A stretch of DNA of 64,000 nucleotides from Streptomyces qaidamensis. Lineage in GTDB: Bacteria > Actinomycetota > Actinomycetes > Streptomycetales > Streptomycetaceae. The stretch spans positions 4,836,001 through 4,900,000 of the forward strand of contig NZ_CP015098.1 of NCBI RefSeq assembly GCF_001611795.1, read 5' to 3'. Of this stretch, positions 1 to 9,070 are shown piece by piece (the stretch's first letter is position 1; every line of letters begins with the position of its first letter). A program made the position numbers and the translations under genes. A model generated the notes under the pieces. It had not been told where the DNA came from. It was given only the letters and a program-made list of their open reading frames with translations, and did not search any database.

Positions 1-939
1 GTTGGAGAACGCGGCGCGCTGGAAGCCGATGATCAGGGCACCGAGCACACCGCCGGCGACGCCCTCAGCTTCGAAGGCGCCCTGCAGGATGGTCTGGAAG
101 GCGTCGGGCACGGCGGTGACGTTGCTCAGGATGACGACCAGGCAGGCCACGATGTAGATGGCGGCCATCGCGGGCACGAGCCGGCTGGTGACCGAGGCGA
201 TGGAGCGGATGCCGCCGAGCAGCACGAGACCGACCAGCGCGGAGACGACCAGGCCGAAGAGGACGGCGCCGGCGGAGGAGGCCAGGAAGCCGTCCTCGCC
301 GCCGAAGGTCGAGGAGATCTGCGCGTAGCTCTGGTTGGTCTGGAACAGGTTGCCGCCGAACAGACCGAAGAAGAGGATCATGATCGAGGCGAGGACGGCG
401 AGTACCTTGCCGAGCTTGGCGCCGCCGCTGCCGAAGCGCTCCTTGAGGCCCTTGGGCAGGTAGTGCATCGGGCCGCCGGAGACGGTGCCGTCGGCGTGTA
501 CCTCGCGGTACTTCACGCCGAGGGTGACCTCGACGAACTTGGAGGCCATGCCGAGCAGGCCGCACAGGATCATCCAGAACGTCGCGCCGGGGCCGCCGAT
601 GGAGACGGCGACGGCCACACCCGCGATGTTTCCGAGGCCGACCGTGCCGGAGACGGCGGCGGTCAGGGCCTGGAAGTGGTTGACCTCGCCGGTCGACCCC
701 TTTTCGTCGTACTTCCCGCGCACGACGTCGAGCGCGAGTCTGAACTTGCGGACCTGCACGAACCCGAACCAGCCGGTGAAGACGAGACCGGCGACGACGA
801 GCCAGGCGACGATGAGGGGAAGATCCGTTCCGCCTACGGGAACAGCGTAGAAGACGACGTCTCCGAGCCACTTGGCTATCGGTTCGAAGAAATCGCTGAC
901 GGCTTCGTCGACGTTTTGGGTGACGGAGTCGAGTGACAC
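1..939 (-). CDS. alanine/glycine:cation symporter (AGCS family), C-terminus outside window
   Basis: Membrane carrier that takes up alanine or glycine with Na+ or H+. The minus strand is open from a GTG at 939 to the window edge, giving 313 codons. The frame reads through typical AGCS segments: GEVNHFQALTAAVSGTVGLG near residue 85, SIGGPGATFWMILCGLLGMA, and at the visible end IGFQRAAFSN, which in the family continues as the conserved S-N-E-A-G motif. A GAGG ribosome-binding site lies 8 bases before the GTG. Full family members are usually near 480 residues, so roughly a third is missing beyond the edge. Substrate choice between alanine and glycine cannot be told from sequence. Family assignment is secure. 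Confidence 0.93.
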   Translation of the reverse strand, partial: MSLDSVTQNVDEAVSDFFEPIAKWLGDVVFYAVPVGGTDLPLIVAWLVVAGLVFTGWFGFVQVRKFRLALDVVRGKYDEKGSTGEVNHFQALTAAVSGTVGLGNIAGVAVAVSIGGPGATFWMILCGLLGMASKFVEVTLGVKYREVHADGTVSGGPMHYLPKGLKERFGSGGAKLGKVLAVLASIMILFFGLFGGNLFQTNQSYAQISSTFGGEDGFLASSAGAVLFGLVVSALVGLVLLGGIRSIASVTSRLVPAMAAIYIVACLVVILSNVTAVPDAFQTILQGAFEAEGVAGGVLGALIIGFQRAAFSN

Positions 940-1173
940 AGTTGCTACCTCGATGGTGCGAGCCCGGGGCACAGGGGAAGTGCCGCCGGTCGATGTGCGG
1001 TCTCGGAACGAACGCCGTTGTCCGATCGGCGACGCTGGGTGGGCTGTCCGTGGATGCGGATCGTGATCACCCTGGTCGTGCTGCCGGTGCATGCCGACCG
1101 CTCCGCACTGTGGCGTCGAGTGGTGCCACCTGCGGAGTTGCGTAGTTCTACCACGACCATTGCCATGTCTTTA

Positions 1174-1187
1174 GTGACTCAAGTCAC
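1174..1187. promoter_or_regulatory. Crp-like palindrome in the symporter/DM13 divergent gap
   Basis: The 456-base gap 940-1395 separates two divergent genes. It contains the near-palindrome GTGACTCAAGTCAC. This fits the classical GTGA-N6-TCAC cAMP-receptor half sites and also the GTG-N6-GNCAC motif reported for Streptomyces Crp. It sits about 235 bases before the symporter start and 209 before the DM13 start, in a locally AT-rich stretch. No experimental link is visible; regulation by Crp is inference. I see no further gene in the gap. Confidence 0.35.
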
Positions 1188-1395
1188 ATAACTCACAGTC
1201 GCAGTCGAGAATGCCAGCGAGCGATATCGGACCGTTATGCGGGGCCGGAGATCCGTTCACCGGACAGCTGATGAACGTACATACACATAGGCATGGGGGC
1301 GGCGTAAGCGTTCCGTCATCTCTCGCGGGGGTCATGACGCCTTCCTGACCCGTTGAATGGGGAGCCACGAAAGCTCTCAGGAAGTGAGGCATGGA

Positions 1396-1956
1396 ATGGC
1401 ACGCAGGCAGATGGTGCTGGGCAGGCCGCTGGTCATCGGCGTGCTGGCGATGGCGGTCGTAGGCGCCGGTCTCGGGCTGTACTGGTTCCAGCCGTGGAAG
1501 CTGTGGCAGGACGAGACCGTGCAGGAGGCACTGCCCAGCGCCGTGGCCCCGACGGTCCCTGAGGCCGAAGCGCCCTCCGAGTCGCCTTCCCCGGCTCCCG
1601 GGCCCCGGACGCTGGCGGGCGGCACATTGATCAGCCACGAGCACGCCACCTCGGGCAGCGTGAAGCTCGTACGGCTCGCCGACGGCTCCCATGTCATACG
1701 GCTGGAGAACCTCGACACCAGCAACGGTCCGGATCTGCGCGTGTGGCTGACCGACGCGCCGGTGAAGGAGGGGCGGGCCGGATGGCACGTCTTCGACGAC
1801 GGCGCGTACGTCAGCCTCGGCAAGCTCAAGGGCAACAAGGGGAGCCAGAACTACGCCGTACCGGCCGACGTCGACGCGTCCCGGTACACCAGCGTGAGCA
1901 TCTGGTGCGACCGTTTCGACGTGTCCTTCGGCGCGGCTGAACTGGCGCGCTCCTGA
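1396..1956 (+). CDS. membrane-anchored DM13-domain protein
   Basis: Predicted 186-residue protein with an N-terminal transmembrane anchor (about residues 11-31), a Pro/Ser/Glu-rich linker (about 40-70) and one DM13 domain (about 72-183). The domain ends in SIWCDRFDVSFG, which carries the Cys conserved in DM13. DM13 domains occur in eukaryotic and bacterial extracellular proteins and have been proposed to bind electron-transfer cofactors; the function here is unknown. An in-frame start 39 bases upstream exists, but ATG 1396 has GTGAGG six bases before it, so I prefer it. It converges with the PucR-type gene, with 19 bases between the two stops. Confidence 0.85.
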   Translation: MARRQMVLGRPLVIGVLAMAVVGAGLGLYWFQPWKLWQDETVQEALPSAVAPTVPEAEAPSESPSPAPGPRTLAGGTLISHEHATSGSVKLVRLADGSHVIRLENLDTSNGPDLRVWLTDAPVKEGRAGWHVFDDGAYVSLGKLKGNKGSQNYAVPADVDASRYTSVSIWCDRFDVSFGAAELARS

Positions 1957-1975
1957 ACCCGACCGCGGGGGCGCG

Positions 1976-3034
1976 TCACAGGCCCTGGGTGGGCCAGTCC
2001 AGCAGCCTTGCGCCGATCACCGCGGTCTGCAGCATGTAACGGTGGGCCGGATCGGCCGGGTTGGCACCGGTGAGTTTGTGGATGCGCTCCAGCCGGTAGG
2101 TCAGGGCCCGCACGCTGAGAGTGAGGCGACGGGCCGCCTCGGCGGCAATGCACCCGGAGTCGAAGTAGGCGGTGAGGGTGTCCAGGAGGGGCTGGGCGCC
2201 GCCGCGGGCCGTGGTGAGCGGGCCGAGGGTGTTGACGACGAGTTCGGCCATGGCCTGCCGGTCGCGGGTGAGGACCGGGTAGACGAGCAGGTCGGCCGCC
2301 CGCAGGACCGGGTCCTCCAGTTCCAGGCGCTCGGCGAGTTCCAGGACGCCCAGCGCCTCCTCGTAGGAGTGCACGACACCGCCGGGGCCGGGCTGGGGCC
2401 GGCCGATGGCGACGCGGCCGCCGTCGGTGGCGGCATGGGCCTGCTTCGCGAAGTGGGCGAGGACCTCGTCCTGGGAGCCGGGAGCGATGCACAGCAGCCG
2501 GCCGTCCTTGGTGGTGAGCAGGATGCTGCGGTCGCCGAAGCGTGAGATGAGGGCGCGTTCCACCTGGCGGGGGACGGGGTCGCCCTCCTCGTAGGCGGTC
2601 GGGCCCTCGGCGACGGCGACGGCGTGGGCGTGCGAGAGACGCAGGCCGAAGCGTTCGGCACGTTCGGAGAGGCGTCCGAGGTCGCTGCGGCCGTAGAGGA
2701 GGTCGTCGATGAACTCGCGGCGGGCGGCCTCCTCCTGCCGTACGGCCTGGCGCTGCGCGCGCTCGAAGCCCTCGGCGAAGGCGTCCGTCGCCTGCTGCAC
2801 GGCGGCCAGGACGGTGTCGGCCGATGTGGGGCCGGGAGGCCAGGCCGAGCGGGCGGCGGTCAGATGGGCGCTGACCAGGGCCCGCAGTCCGTGGCCGGCG
2901 TCAGCTGCCTGTTCTCCGAGCGCCCGACGTGAGGCGAGTTCCTTCCGGGTGAGACGCCGGCCGGTGGCAGCGACCTCGGCCAGCATCCGGGCATAGCCCG
3001 CCAGATACTGCTCTGGAATCTCCAACTCCGCCAT
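1976..3034 (-). CDS. PucR/CdaR-type transcriptional regulator
   Basis: A 352-residue regulator. The C-terminal 60 residues form the PucR-type helix-turn-helix (LDTLTAYFDSGCIAAEAARR followed by a second helix and YRLERI). A central GGDEF-like/sensor region covers about residues 140-270. The N-terminal 120 residues are helical and rich in Ala and Glu, as in Streptomyces homologues. ATG 3034 is preceded by GGGGGAAGC on the minus strand; a longer frame from 3193 has no supporting site. PucR/CdaR proteins usually control catabolic or developmental genes. No enzyme operon is attached here, and the nearest divergent genes encode the membrane protein and flotillin, so the target is open. Confidence 0.88.
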   Translation of the reverse strand: MAELEIPEQYLAGYARMLAEVAATGRRLTRKELASRRALGEQAADAGHGLRALVSAHLTAARSAWPPGPTSADTVLAAVQQATDAFAEGFERAQRQAVRQEEAARREFIDDLLYGRSDLGRLSERAERFGLRLSHAHAVAVAEGPTAYEEGDPVPRQVERALISRFGDRSILLTTKDGRLLCIAPGSQDEVLAHFAKQAHAATDGGRVAIGRPQPGPGGVVHSYEEALGVLELAERLELEDPVLRAADLLVYPVLTRDRQAMAELVVNTLGPLTTARGGAQPLLDTLTAYFDSGCIAAEAARRLTLSVRALTYRLERIHKLTGANPADPAHRYMLQTAVIGARLLDWPTQGL

Positions 3035-3282
3035 GCTTCCCCCGAGTTCTTGATGCGCCGCTGACGGCTTCTTAGCAGCTGACCGGCATGCAGACCCTAG
3101 ACAATGTTGCCGGGAACCGGCAATGCGCGGGCGTGCGCCGACGATGCAGGATGGGGTGCGGGGGGCACTACGGGGGATTTTGGTGCCGGACACCGGCAGA
3201 GGTGTCCGGCACCGGGAGCCTGAGCGAGTGGAGCGCCGCCGAGTGCGGTTGACGGGCAGTGCGGAAGAGACGGGGGTTGGGC

Positions 3283-3699
3283 ATGTGGATGTTGCTTTCG
3301 GTCGTCACCGGCCCGCCCACGATCCTGCTGACCACCGCCCTCGTCGTGGTGCTGTGCTTCTGGCTCCTGGTCGCCGCTGGTTTCACCTCGGTCGGCAGTT
3401 TCGACGCGGACGCGAACCTCCGTGCCTGGGGCATGGGCGGCGTCCCGGTGGCGGTGGCCGTCTCCACGCTGACGGCCGTGGCCTGGTTGCTGAGTGTCGG
3501 GGGCGTCCTCCTGCTGGCCGTGTGCGCGCCGCCGTGTTCCGCGACCGGGCTGCTGCGCATGGCCCTGCCCCTGGCGGCTCTGCCCGCCGCATGGCGACTG
3601 ACCTGCCTGTTCGTACGTCCCCTGCATCGGCTCTTCCCCGACGAACCCGGCCCGCCCGACCGCGGCCGGGCGCGGGACCAGGTGGACCGCGCCGCCTGA
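3283..3699 (+). CDS. small membrane protein upstream of flotillin (YqiJ N-terminus-like)
   Basis: 138 residues with three hydrophobic segments (about 11-35, 53-80 and 88-108) and a charged C-terminal tail. It lies 72 bases before the flotillin gene on the same strand. The pattern of a membrane segment, a D-A-D/N region, an alpha-helical pair starting GMGGVPVAVAVSTLTAVAWL and a Gly-rich turn resembles the N-terminal half of E. coli YqiJ, the partner of the flotillin YqiK. The OB-fold that ends YqiJ/NfeD proteins is missing. The YqiJ relation is inference from layout and weak similarity. ATG 3283 is chosen because a G-rich stretch lies just upstream; a GTG at 3259 is possible. Confidence 0.6.
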   Translation: MWMLLSVVTGPPTILLTTALVVVLCFWLLVAAGFTSVGSFDADANLRAWGMGGVPVAVAVSTLTAVAWLLSVGGVLLLAVCAPPCSATGLLRMALPLAALPAAWRLTCLFVRPLHRLFPDEPGPPDRGRARDQVDRAA

Positions 3700-3771
3700 G
3701 CAGTGCCGCCGCCGGTCCTTGCCGCCGGTCCTCTCACGCTTCGATTCCTTCACGCCTCAAGGACGTTCGTC

Positions 3772-5808
3772 ATGACTGTCATCCTCCTGGGCGCCGGTGT
3801 GTTCGTCGCCGTCACCCTGTTCGCCGTACTGCTCGTCTCCCGGCTGTTTCGCAAGGTGGAGCAGGGCAGGGCGCTGATCGTCTCCAAGCTGCGGAAGGTC
3901 GACGTGACCTTCACCGGGCAGGTCGTGCTGCCGGTGCTGCACAAGGCCGAGGTGATGGACATCTCGGTGAAGGCCATCGAGATCACCCGGACCGGCAAGG
4001 ACGGGCTGATCTGCCAGGACAACATCCGTGCCGACATCCGGATCACGTTCTTCGTGAGGGTCAACAAGACCGTCGAGGACGTCATCAAGGTCGCGCAGGC
4101 CGTCGGCACCGCCCGCGCGAGCGACCGGGACACGCTGCAGGAGCTGTTCCACGCGAAGTTCTCCGAGGCGCTGAAGACCGTCGGCAAGCAGCTGGACTTC
4201 ACCGACCTGTACACCAAGCGTGAGGAGCTGCGGTACCGGATCATCGAGGTCATCGGCGTCGACCTCAACGGCTACCACCTGGAGGACGCGGCGATCGACT
4301 ACCTGGAGCAGACCCCGGTCGCCCAGCTCGACCCGGCCAACGTCCTCGACGCCCAGGGCATCCGCAAGATCACCGAGTTGACGGCCGTGGAGCACGTGCG
4401 TACCAACGAGTTCCAGCGCCACGAGGAGAAGGAGATCACCCGGCAGAACGTCGACGCCCGCGAGGCGATTCTGGAGCTGGAGCGCCGGCAGGCGGATGCG
4501 GAGATCAAGCAGAAGCGTGAGATCGCGACCGTTCGGGCCCGGGAGGAGGCCGAGACGGCGCGGGTGGTGGAGGAGGAGCGGCTGCGGGCACAGGGCGCCT
4601 TCCTGGCCACCGAGGAGAAACTCGGCGTGCAGCGCGAGAACCAGGCCCGCGAGATCGCCGTCGCCGCGAAGAACCGCGAGCGGGTCATCGCCATCGAGAG
4701 CGAGCGCATCGAGAAGGACCGGCTCCTCGAAGTCATCGGCAGGGAGAGGGAGACGCAGCTGACCCGGATCGCCGCCGAGAAGGAGGTCGAGGCGGAGAAG
4801 CGGGACATCGCCGAGGTCATCCGCGAGCGTGTCGCCGTGGACCGGACGGTCGCCGAGCAGGAGGAGTCCATCAAGAAGCTGCGGGCCGTGGAGGAGGCGG
4901 AGCGCCACCGGCAGGCCGTGATCATCGCCGCCGAGGCCGAGGCGCAGGAGAAGCTGGTCAAGGACATCAAGGCCGCCGAGGCCGCCGAGCAGGCCGCCAC
5001 ACACCGTGCGGCCGAGGAACTGACGCTGGCCGAGGCCCGGTTGAAGACGGCCGACCTCGACGCGCAGGCCAAGCTCCGCCTCGCCGAGGGCATCCAGGCC
5101 GAGGCCGCCGCCGAAGGGCTCGCCGCCGTCCAGGTCCGTGACAAGGAAGCCGACGTCACCGAGAAGGCCGGCCGCGCGGAGGCCGCCGCCACCGAGGCCC
5201 GGCTGCGGGCCGAGGCGGAAGGCGCGCAGGCCCAGGCACTCGCGGACGCCGCGGCCATCGGCGAGAAGCTCAAGGCCGAGGCCGAGGGACTGACCCAGAA
5301 GGCCGCCGCCATGGCCGCCCTCGACGACGCCTCGCGGGGACACGAGGAATACCGGCTGCGCGTGCAGGCGGACAAGGAGATCCGCCTCGCCGGACTCGAC
5401 GTGCAGCGGCAGGTCGCCGAGGCGCAGGCGACCGTGCTCGCCACCGGTCTGGAAAGCGCCGACATCAGCATCGTCGGCGGCGAGTCCGTCTTCTTCGACC
5501 GGCTGATGTCCTCCATCGCGCTCGGCAAGGGCGTCGACGGCTTCGTCCAGCACTGTGAGACCGCACAGGCCATGGCCCGGCCCTGGCTGGACGGCACCTC
5601 CAGCTTCACCGACGACCTGGGCCGCATCCTCGGCTCGCTCTCCACGGCCGACGTGCAGAACCTGACCGTCTCGGCCCTGCTGATGAAGCTGATGAAGACC
5701 GGCGGGGCCGACTCGGGGCAGCTCCAGCAACTGCTCGACCGGGCCGGCGAGCTGGGCCTGGCGGACAAGCCGCTCACCACCCTGAACGGCAGCGCCGTCC
5801 ACGCCTGA
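3772..5808 (+). CDS. flotillin/SPFH-domain membrane scaffold (YqiK-like)
   Basis: 678 residues. One N-terminal membrane segment (about 3-24) is followed by a Band-7/SPFH domain (about 30-220, containing KAIEITRTGKDGLICQDNIR). A long coiled-coil region (about 230-560) rich in Glu, Arg, Ala and Lys carries the E-A repeats typical of flotillins. The C-terminal segment (about 560-678) is globular. Flotillins oligomerise on the inner membrane face and organise lipid microdomains and protein complexes. The gene follows a YqiJ-like membrane protein. ATG 3772 has AAGGA upstream; a longer in-frame start at 3703 would give an unlikely leader. It is followed by a strong terminator. Confidence 0.93.
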   Translation: MTVILLGAGVFVAVTLFAVLLVSRLFRKVEQGRALIVSKLRKVDVTFTGQVVLPVLHKAEVMDISVKAIEITRTGKDGLICQDNIRADIRITFFVRVNKTVEDVIKVAQAVGTARASDRDTLQELFHAKFSEALKTVGKQLDFTDLYTKREELRYRIIEVIGVDLNGYHLEDAAIDYLEQTPVAQLDPANVLDAQGIRKITELTAVEHVRTNEFQRHEEKEITRQNVDAREAILELERRQADAEIKQKREIATVRAREEAETARVVEEERLRAQGAFLATEEKLGVQRENQAREIAVAAKNRERVIAIESERIEKDRLLEVIGRERETQLTRIAAEKEVEAEKRDIAEVIRERVAVDRTVAEQEESIKKLRAVEEAERHRQAVIIAAEAEAQEKLVKDIKAAEAAEQAATHRAAEELTLAEARLKTADLDAQAKLRLAEGIQAEAAAEGLAAVQVRDKEADVTEKAGRAEAAATEARLRAEAEGAQAQALADAAAIGEKLKAEAEGLTQKAAAMAALDDASRGHEEYRLRVQADKEIRLAGLDVQRQVAEAQATVLATGLESADISIVGGESVFFDRLMSSIALGKGVDGFVQHCETAQAMARPWLDGTSSFTDDLGRILGSLSTADVQNLTVSALLMKLMKTGGADSGQLQQLLDRAGELGLADKPLTTLNGSAVHA

Positions 5809-5820
5809 CCCGCCCCTTGC

Positions 5821-5857
5821 GTCCGGAGCCGCCGCACAGGGGACGGCGGCTCCGGAC
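5821..5857 (+). terminator. terminator after flotillin gene
   Basis: A perfect 14-base inverted repeat (GTCCGGAGCCGCCG with its complement) around a 9-base loop, 12 bases after the flotillin stop. No U tract follows, as is common in Streptomyces. The rest of the gap to 6094 shows only a short TTG-start frame that I do not call. Confidence 0.8.
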
Positions 5858-6094
5858 CGGCCTTGACCGACTTCCTGAGAGGCATCACGGCACCGGCCCT
5901 GGTGGCCGCTGTGACCGCGCTGGTATTCCTGCCGGACCTGTGCCAGGCGCGTCCTCCGGCACGTCACTCGCGGACCCGGTCGAGCACGCACTCTGACCGG
6001 CCGACGCAGCGTAGATCTGCCCCGGGTCGCCTCCGTCCGACCTCTTGATCATTTACCGCGGACACGCGGGGCACGCAGACCCAGGGCAGGGCAT

Positions 6095-9070
6095 CTACCG
6101 GGTGGCGGAGCCGTCCTTCCGTACCAGCCGGTCGTGAGCCTCTTCGAGCCGGTCCGTGATCTGCTCGACGCCGATGGCGTCAAGGCCCTTCTGCCGCCCC
6201 GCCGCGGCAGCCTTCGCCGCCGAGGACGCGGAGGCGAACAGGGCCCAGGAGTCGGCCGTGTAGTCCGCCTGCGCCGGACGTCCGATCTTCTCCAGGGCGT
6301 CCCGGATCGGCGCTGTGTCCACAGTGCCGTCCACGTCCCCGGAGATGGCGTGGAACGCGTCGAGAACGATCTTTCCGGACTTGAGGACGAACCTCGCCGT
6401 GTGCGCGCCGTCGGGCAGACCGCGCAGCGCGTACGTCGCGAGGCGCTTGTCGGTCGCGGCCGTCTTCGCGTCCCGTGCGATCGGCTTTCCGTCGACGTAG
6501 ACGTCGAGGACGGCGGTGCCGTCGTTGCCGCCGATGACGTCGATGCCCGTGCCGGTGAACGGGACGGTGAACGACGAACCGGCGGTCGTGCCGGTCGACG
6601 TCGACCGGTACCAGTCCATCGCGTCGCCGAGGGAGGCCTTCCGGCTCCACGTGCCGCCGTAGGTGACCGAGCTGTCCATGTTGTCGAGCTGTGCGCGGGC
6701 GTAGGGCGTGTACCCGTCGATCTTCTCGACCTTCAGGTTGTCGAACGCCGTCCTGTGGAAGTCGGATCCGAGCTTGACGCGGCCTTCGGTCTGCGGAGTC
6801 GGGTCCTGGTACGTGGAGACGGCCTTGCCGTCGATGTACGTCGTGATCGTCGCGCCCTTCGCCTCGATGGCGAGGCGATAGCCGTCGGAGGCCGCGACCG
6901 TTCCCGACTCGACGGCCCTGCCGTATTCGTAGAACGTCCAGGCGCCGGTCGGTGCGATGCGCACGTTGTAGGCGGCGTCGCTGATCGCCATGCCCTTCTG
7001 CTGACGGACGCCCAGGGAGGCGAGTCCGCCGGCCGGGTCCGGGAACGAGACGTCGACCGTGGCCCGGTAGTTCTCCCAGCGGAAGTCGCCGACCGTCGTG
7101 TTCGGGGTGTGGCGGTTCCAGGCGCCGGTGTCCTTCATGGACTGGTCCATGTACTGGTACAGGACGTTGTCGCCGCTCGCGTCCTCAGCGACCTCCCAGG
7201 CGCCGGTCTGGTCGACCATGTAGCGCGGCTGGTTGCCGCGGGACCTCAGGTAGGGCTGGGACGTCTTGTGCGCGCCGTCGCCGGTGCCGACCTGGACCCT
7301 GCCCTCCTCCTCGTACCCGAAGTCGTCGGCGTACAGGACCTTGTCGCGGGTGTTGTGCTTCTTGCCGGTCGCGTCGGTGTCCAGCACCGTGCGGTCCCGG
7401 GACTCGGGCAGGCGTTGCTTCGTCGCCTTGTCGCGGCTCTTGTCGAGCGTCGTCAAGGTCACGATCGACCTCGGCTCGACCGTGTAGGTGTAGTACCCGG
7501 CGCCGCCGGGCCGGATCTCGTCGACGAGGCGCTTGAGGTTCGCGTCGTAGGGCTCGCCCGCGTCCGGTCCGCGGGTTTCCCAGATCTCCATGGTCGGGTC
7601 GGAACCGAGTCGCATGTTCTCGGCTTTGATCCGGTAGGTCTTGGGCTGGTCGCTGTCGTTGACGACGATCGTGGAGAAGTCCTTCTTACGGGGGTCGGCG
7701 AGCGTCATGTAACTCGGTGCCCCGTTCGAGCCGTCGACGTTCTCGGTGCCGCTCACCCCGCTGTAACTGGCCTCCGGCACGGTGCGCCAGATGCCCGCCG
7801 TGTTCGTGTCGTTCTCCCAGCCGGTCTTCGCGAACTGGGTGAAGTGCTGCATCACGTAGATGGCCGCGTCGTAATGGAGGTGACCCGACCACGGGTCACG
7901 GGCGCTGACGAGTTCCTTGTGGCTGTACTGCGCGCCTTCGTAGAAGGAGCCGATCGCCGGCTGGAAGATGTAGTGCGTCCGCTTCGAGTTGGCGTAGCTC
8001 TTGACGGAGCGGTTCGCGAGATCGAGGGCGCTCTGGACGCCGCCGATACCGGTGCTCGTTCCGTTCGGGCCCTCGGTGTTGTTGACGCGGTAGTCGGTGT
8101 AGCCGAAGGAGCCGACTCCCTCGCTGTACCAGACCTCCTTGTCCTCGTTGTACTTGTTCTCACCGGTCGCCAGCCTGGTGTACGGCAGATGGGTGTCGCT
8201 GCCGACGGGCCCGTCGCGCCGGTCATCGGTGTTGTAGTGGTAGCCGACCGCGTCGACCATGCCGAAGAGTTCCGCGTCGCTGAGCATCGACGGCCCGAAA
8301 TGGTGGGTGGTGTTCTCGTCGGCGGCGATGATCTTTATGCTGCGGTAGGCCTTCTCTGCCTTCGCCCGCTTTTTCGCCGGGATGCCGTAGCGGGGATCAG
8401 CGAAGTCCGTGTCGGCCATAATCGCCTTCTTGTACCACTTGATGAAGGCCTCGTCCGGATTATGCGTCTCGTTCGTGTCCGGGTTCACGTAGTCGACCAT
8501 GTACCCGTATTTCTCGTACGCGTCGAGAATCGTCTCCTTGTACCACTTGTACATCTCGTCGGAGCCGGTGCCCTTGTTCCATTCGTTCTGGACCCATCGG
8601 GGCATGACCCAGCGGAGAATCGAGACCTTGAGCTTCGGGTTGACCGTCTTGGCGTCCGCTGCCAGCTGGAAGCCCGGGGAGCGCGACGCGTCGGCGAGTT
8701 CGTCCGCGGTGCGCATGGTCGCCGGGTCGGAACCGGTCGACGTGTTCGTGTCCGAACCCATCTCGACCTTGACATGGTTGATCAGGGGGTTCTTCCCCCC
8801 GAACAGCACGCGGATGAGCTCCCAGTACCGGCCGGGGTGCTCCGCCTTGTAGTCCATCAGCAGGTTGCTCGTGCTGTTGCAGCTGAGCACGCCGAGGCCC
8901 TTGTAGGTCAGACCGTTCACGTTGTCGGCGCGAACGTCGTCCCCGTTGACCACGACCTCCACGGGATCGTCCGCGGTGTGGGCGGCGGGGGCGGTGATCA
9001 CTCCGGCCGCGAGTGCCATGGTGGTTGCCGCCGCGAGCGACATCCAGCCGAGTCTTCGCTGTGGGCCCAT
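6095..9070 (-). CDS. secreted glycoside hydrolase family 59 (galactocerebrosidase-like)
   Basis: 991 residues with a clear signal peptide (about 1-32). The N-terminal half matches GH59, the family of galactosylceramidase: YKGLGVLSCNSTSNLLMDY, HVKVEMGSDTNTSTGSDPAT and the TIM-barrel strands that follow. By comparison with mammalian GALC the acid/base is probably Glu201 (in PDTNETH) and the nucleophile Glu317 (in VWYSEGVGS). The second half holds beta-sandwich regions, including a concanavalin-like domain (about 610-790), as in GALC, and a further carbohydrate-binding-like region to about 930. Likely a secreted beta-galactosidase acting on plant or fungal galacto-conjugates; the substrate is inferred. 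Monocistronic, with the start at ATG 9070. Confidence 0.85.
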   Translation of the reverse strand: MGPQRRLGWMSLAAATTMALAAGVITAPAAHTADDPVEVVVNGDDVRADNVNGLTYKGLGVLSCNSTSNLLMDYKAEHPGRYWELIRVLFGGKNPLINHVKVEMGSDTNTSTGSDPATMRTADELADASRSPGFQLAADAKTVNPKLKVSILRWVMPRWVQNEWNKGTGSDEMYKWYKETILDAYEKYGYMVDYVNPDTNETHNPDEAFIKWYKKAIMADTDFADPRYGIPAKKRAKAEKAYRSIKIIAADENTTHHFGPSMLSDAELFGMVDAVGYHYNTDDRRDGPVGSDTHLPYTRLATGENKYNEDKEVWYSEGVGSFGYTDYRVNNTEGPNGTSTGIGGVQSALDLANRSVKSYANSKRTHYIFQPAIGSFYEGAQYSHKELVSARDPWSGHLHYDAAIYVMQHFTQFAKTGWENDTNTAGIWRTVPEASYSGVSGTENVDGSNGAPSYMTLADPRKKDFSTIVVNDSDQPKTYRIKAENMRLGSDPTMEIWETRGPDAGEPYDANLKRLVDEIRPGGAGYYTYTVEPRSIVTLTTLDKSRDKATKQRLPESRDRTVLDTDATGKKHNTRDKVLYADDFGYEEEGRVQVGTGDGAHKTSQPYLRSRGNQPRYMVDQTGAWEVAEDASGDNVLYQYMDQSMKDTGAWNRHTPNTTVGDFRWENYRATVDVSFPDPAGGLASLGVRQQKGMAISDAAYNVRIAPTGAWTFYEYGRAVESGTVAASDGYRLAIEAKGATITTYIDGKAVSTYQDPTPQTEGRVKLGSDFHRTAFDNLKVEKIDGYTPYARAQLDNMDSSVTYGGTWSRKASLGDAMDWYRSTSTGTTAGSSFTVPFTGTGIDVIGGNDGTAVLDVYVDGKPIARDAKTAATDKRLATYALRGLPDGAHTARFVLKSGKIVLDAFHAISGDVDGTVDTAPIRDALEKIGRPAQADYTADSWALFASASSAAKAAAAGRQKGLDAIGVEQITDRLEEAHDRLVRKDGSATR

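Noticed and set aside
65..871. Long Arg-rich minus-strand frame inside the symporter gene
   Set aside because: It is a shifted frame of the clear symporter CDS and has the Arg/Pro-rich composition typical of GC-rich shadow frames.
5863..6048. Short frame after the flotillin terminator
   Set aside because: TTG start without a ribosome-binding site and an Arg/Ser-rich second half; only weakly hydrophobic at the start.
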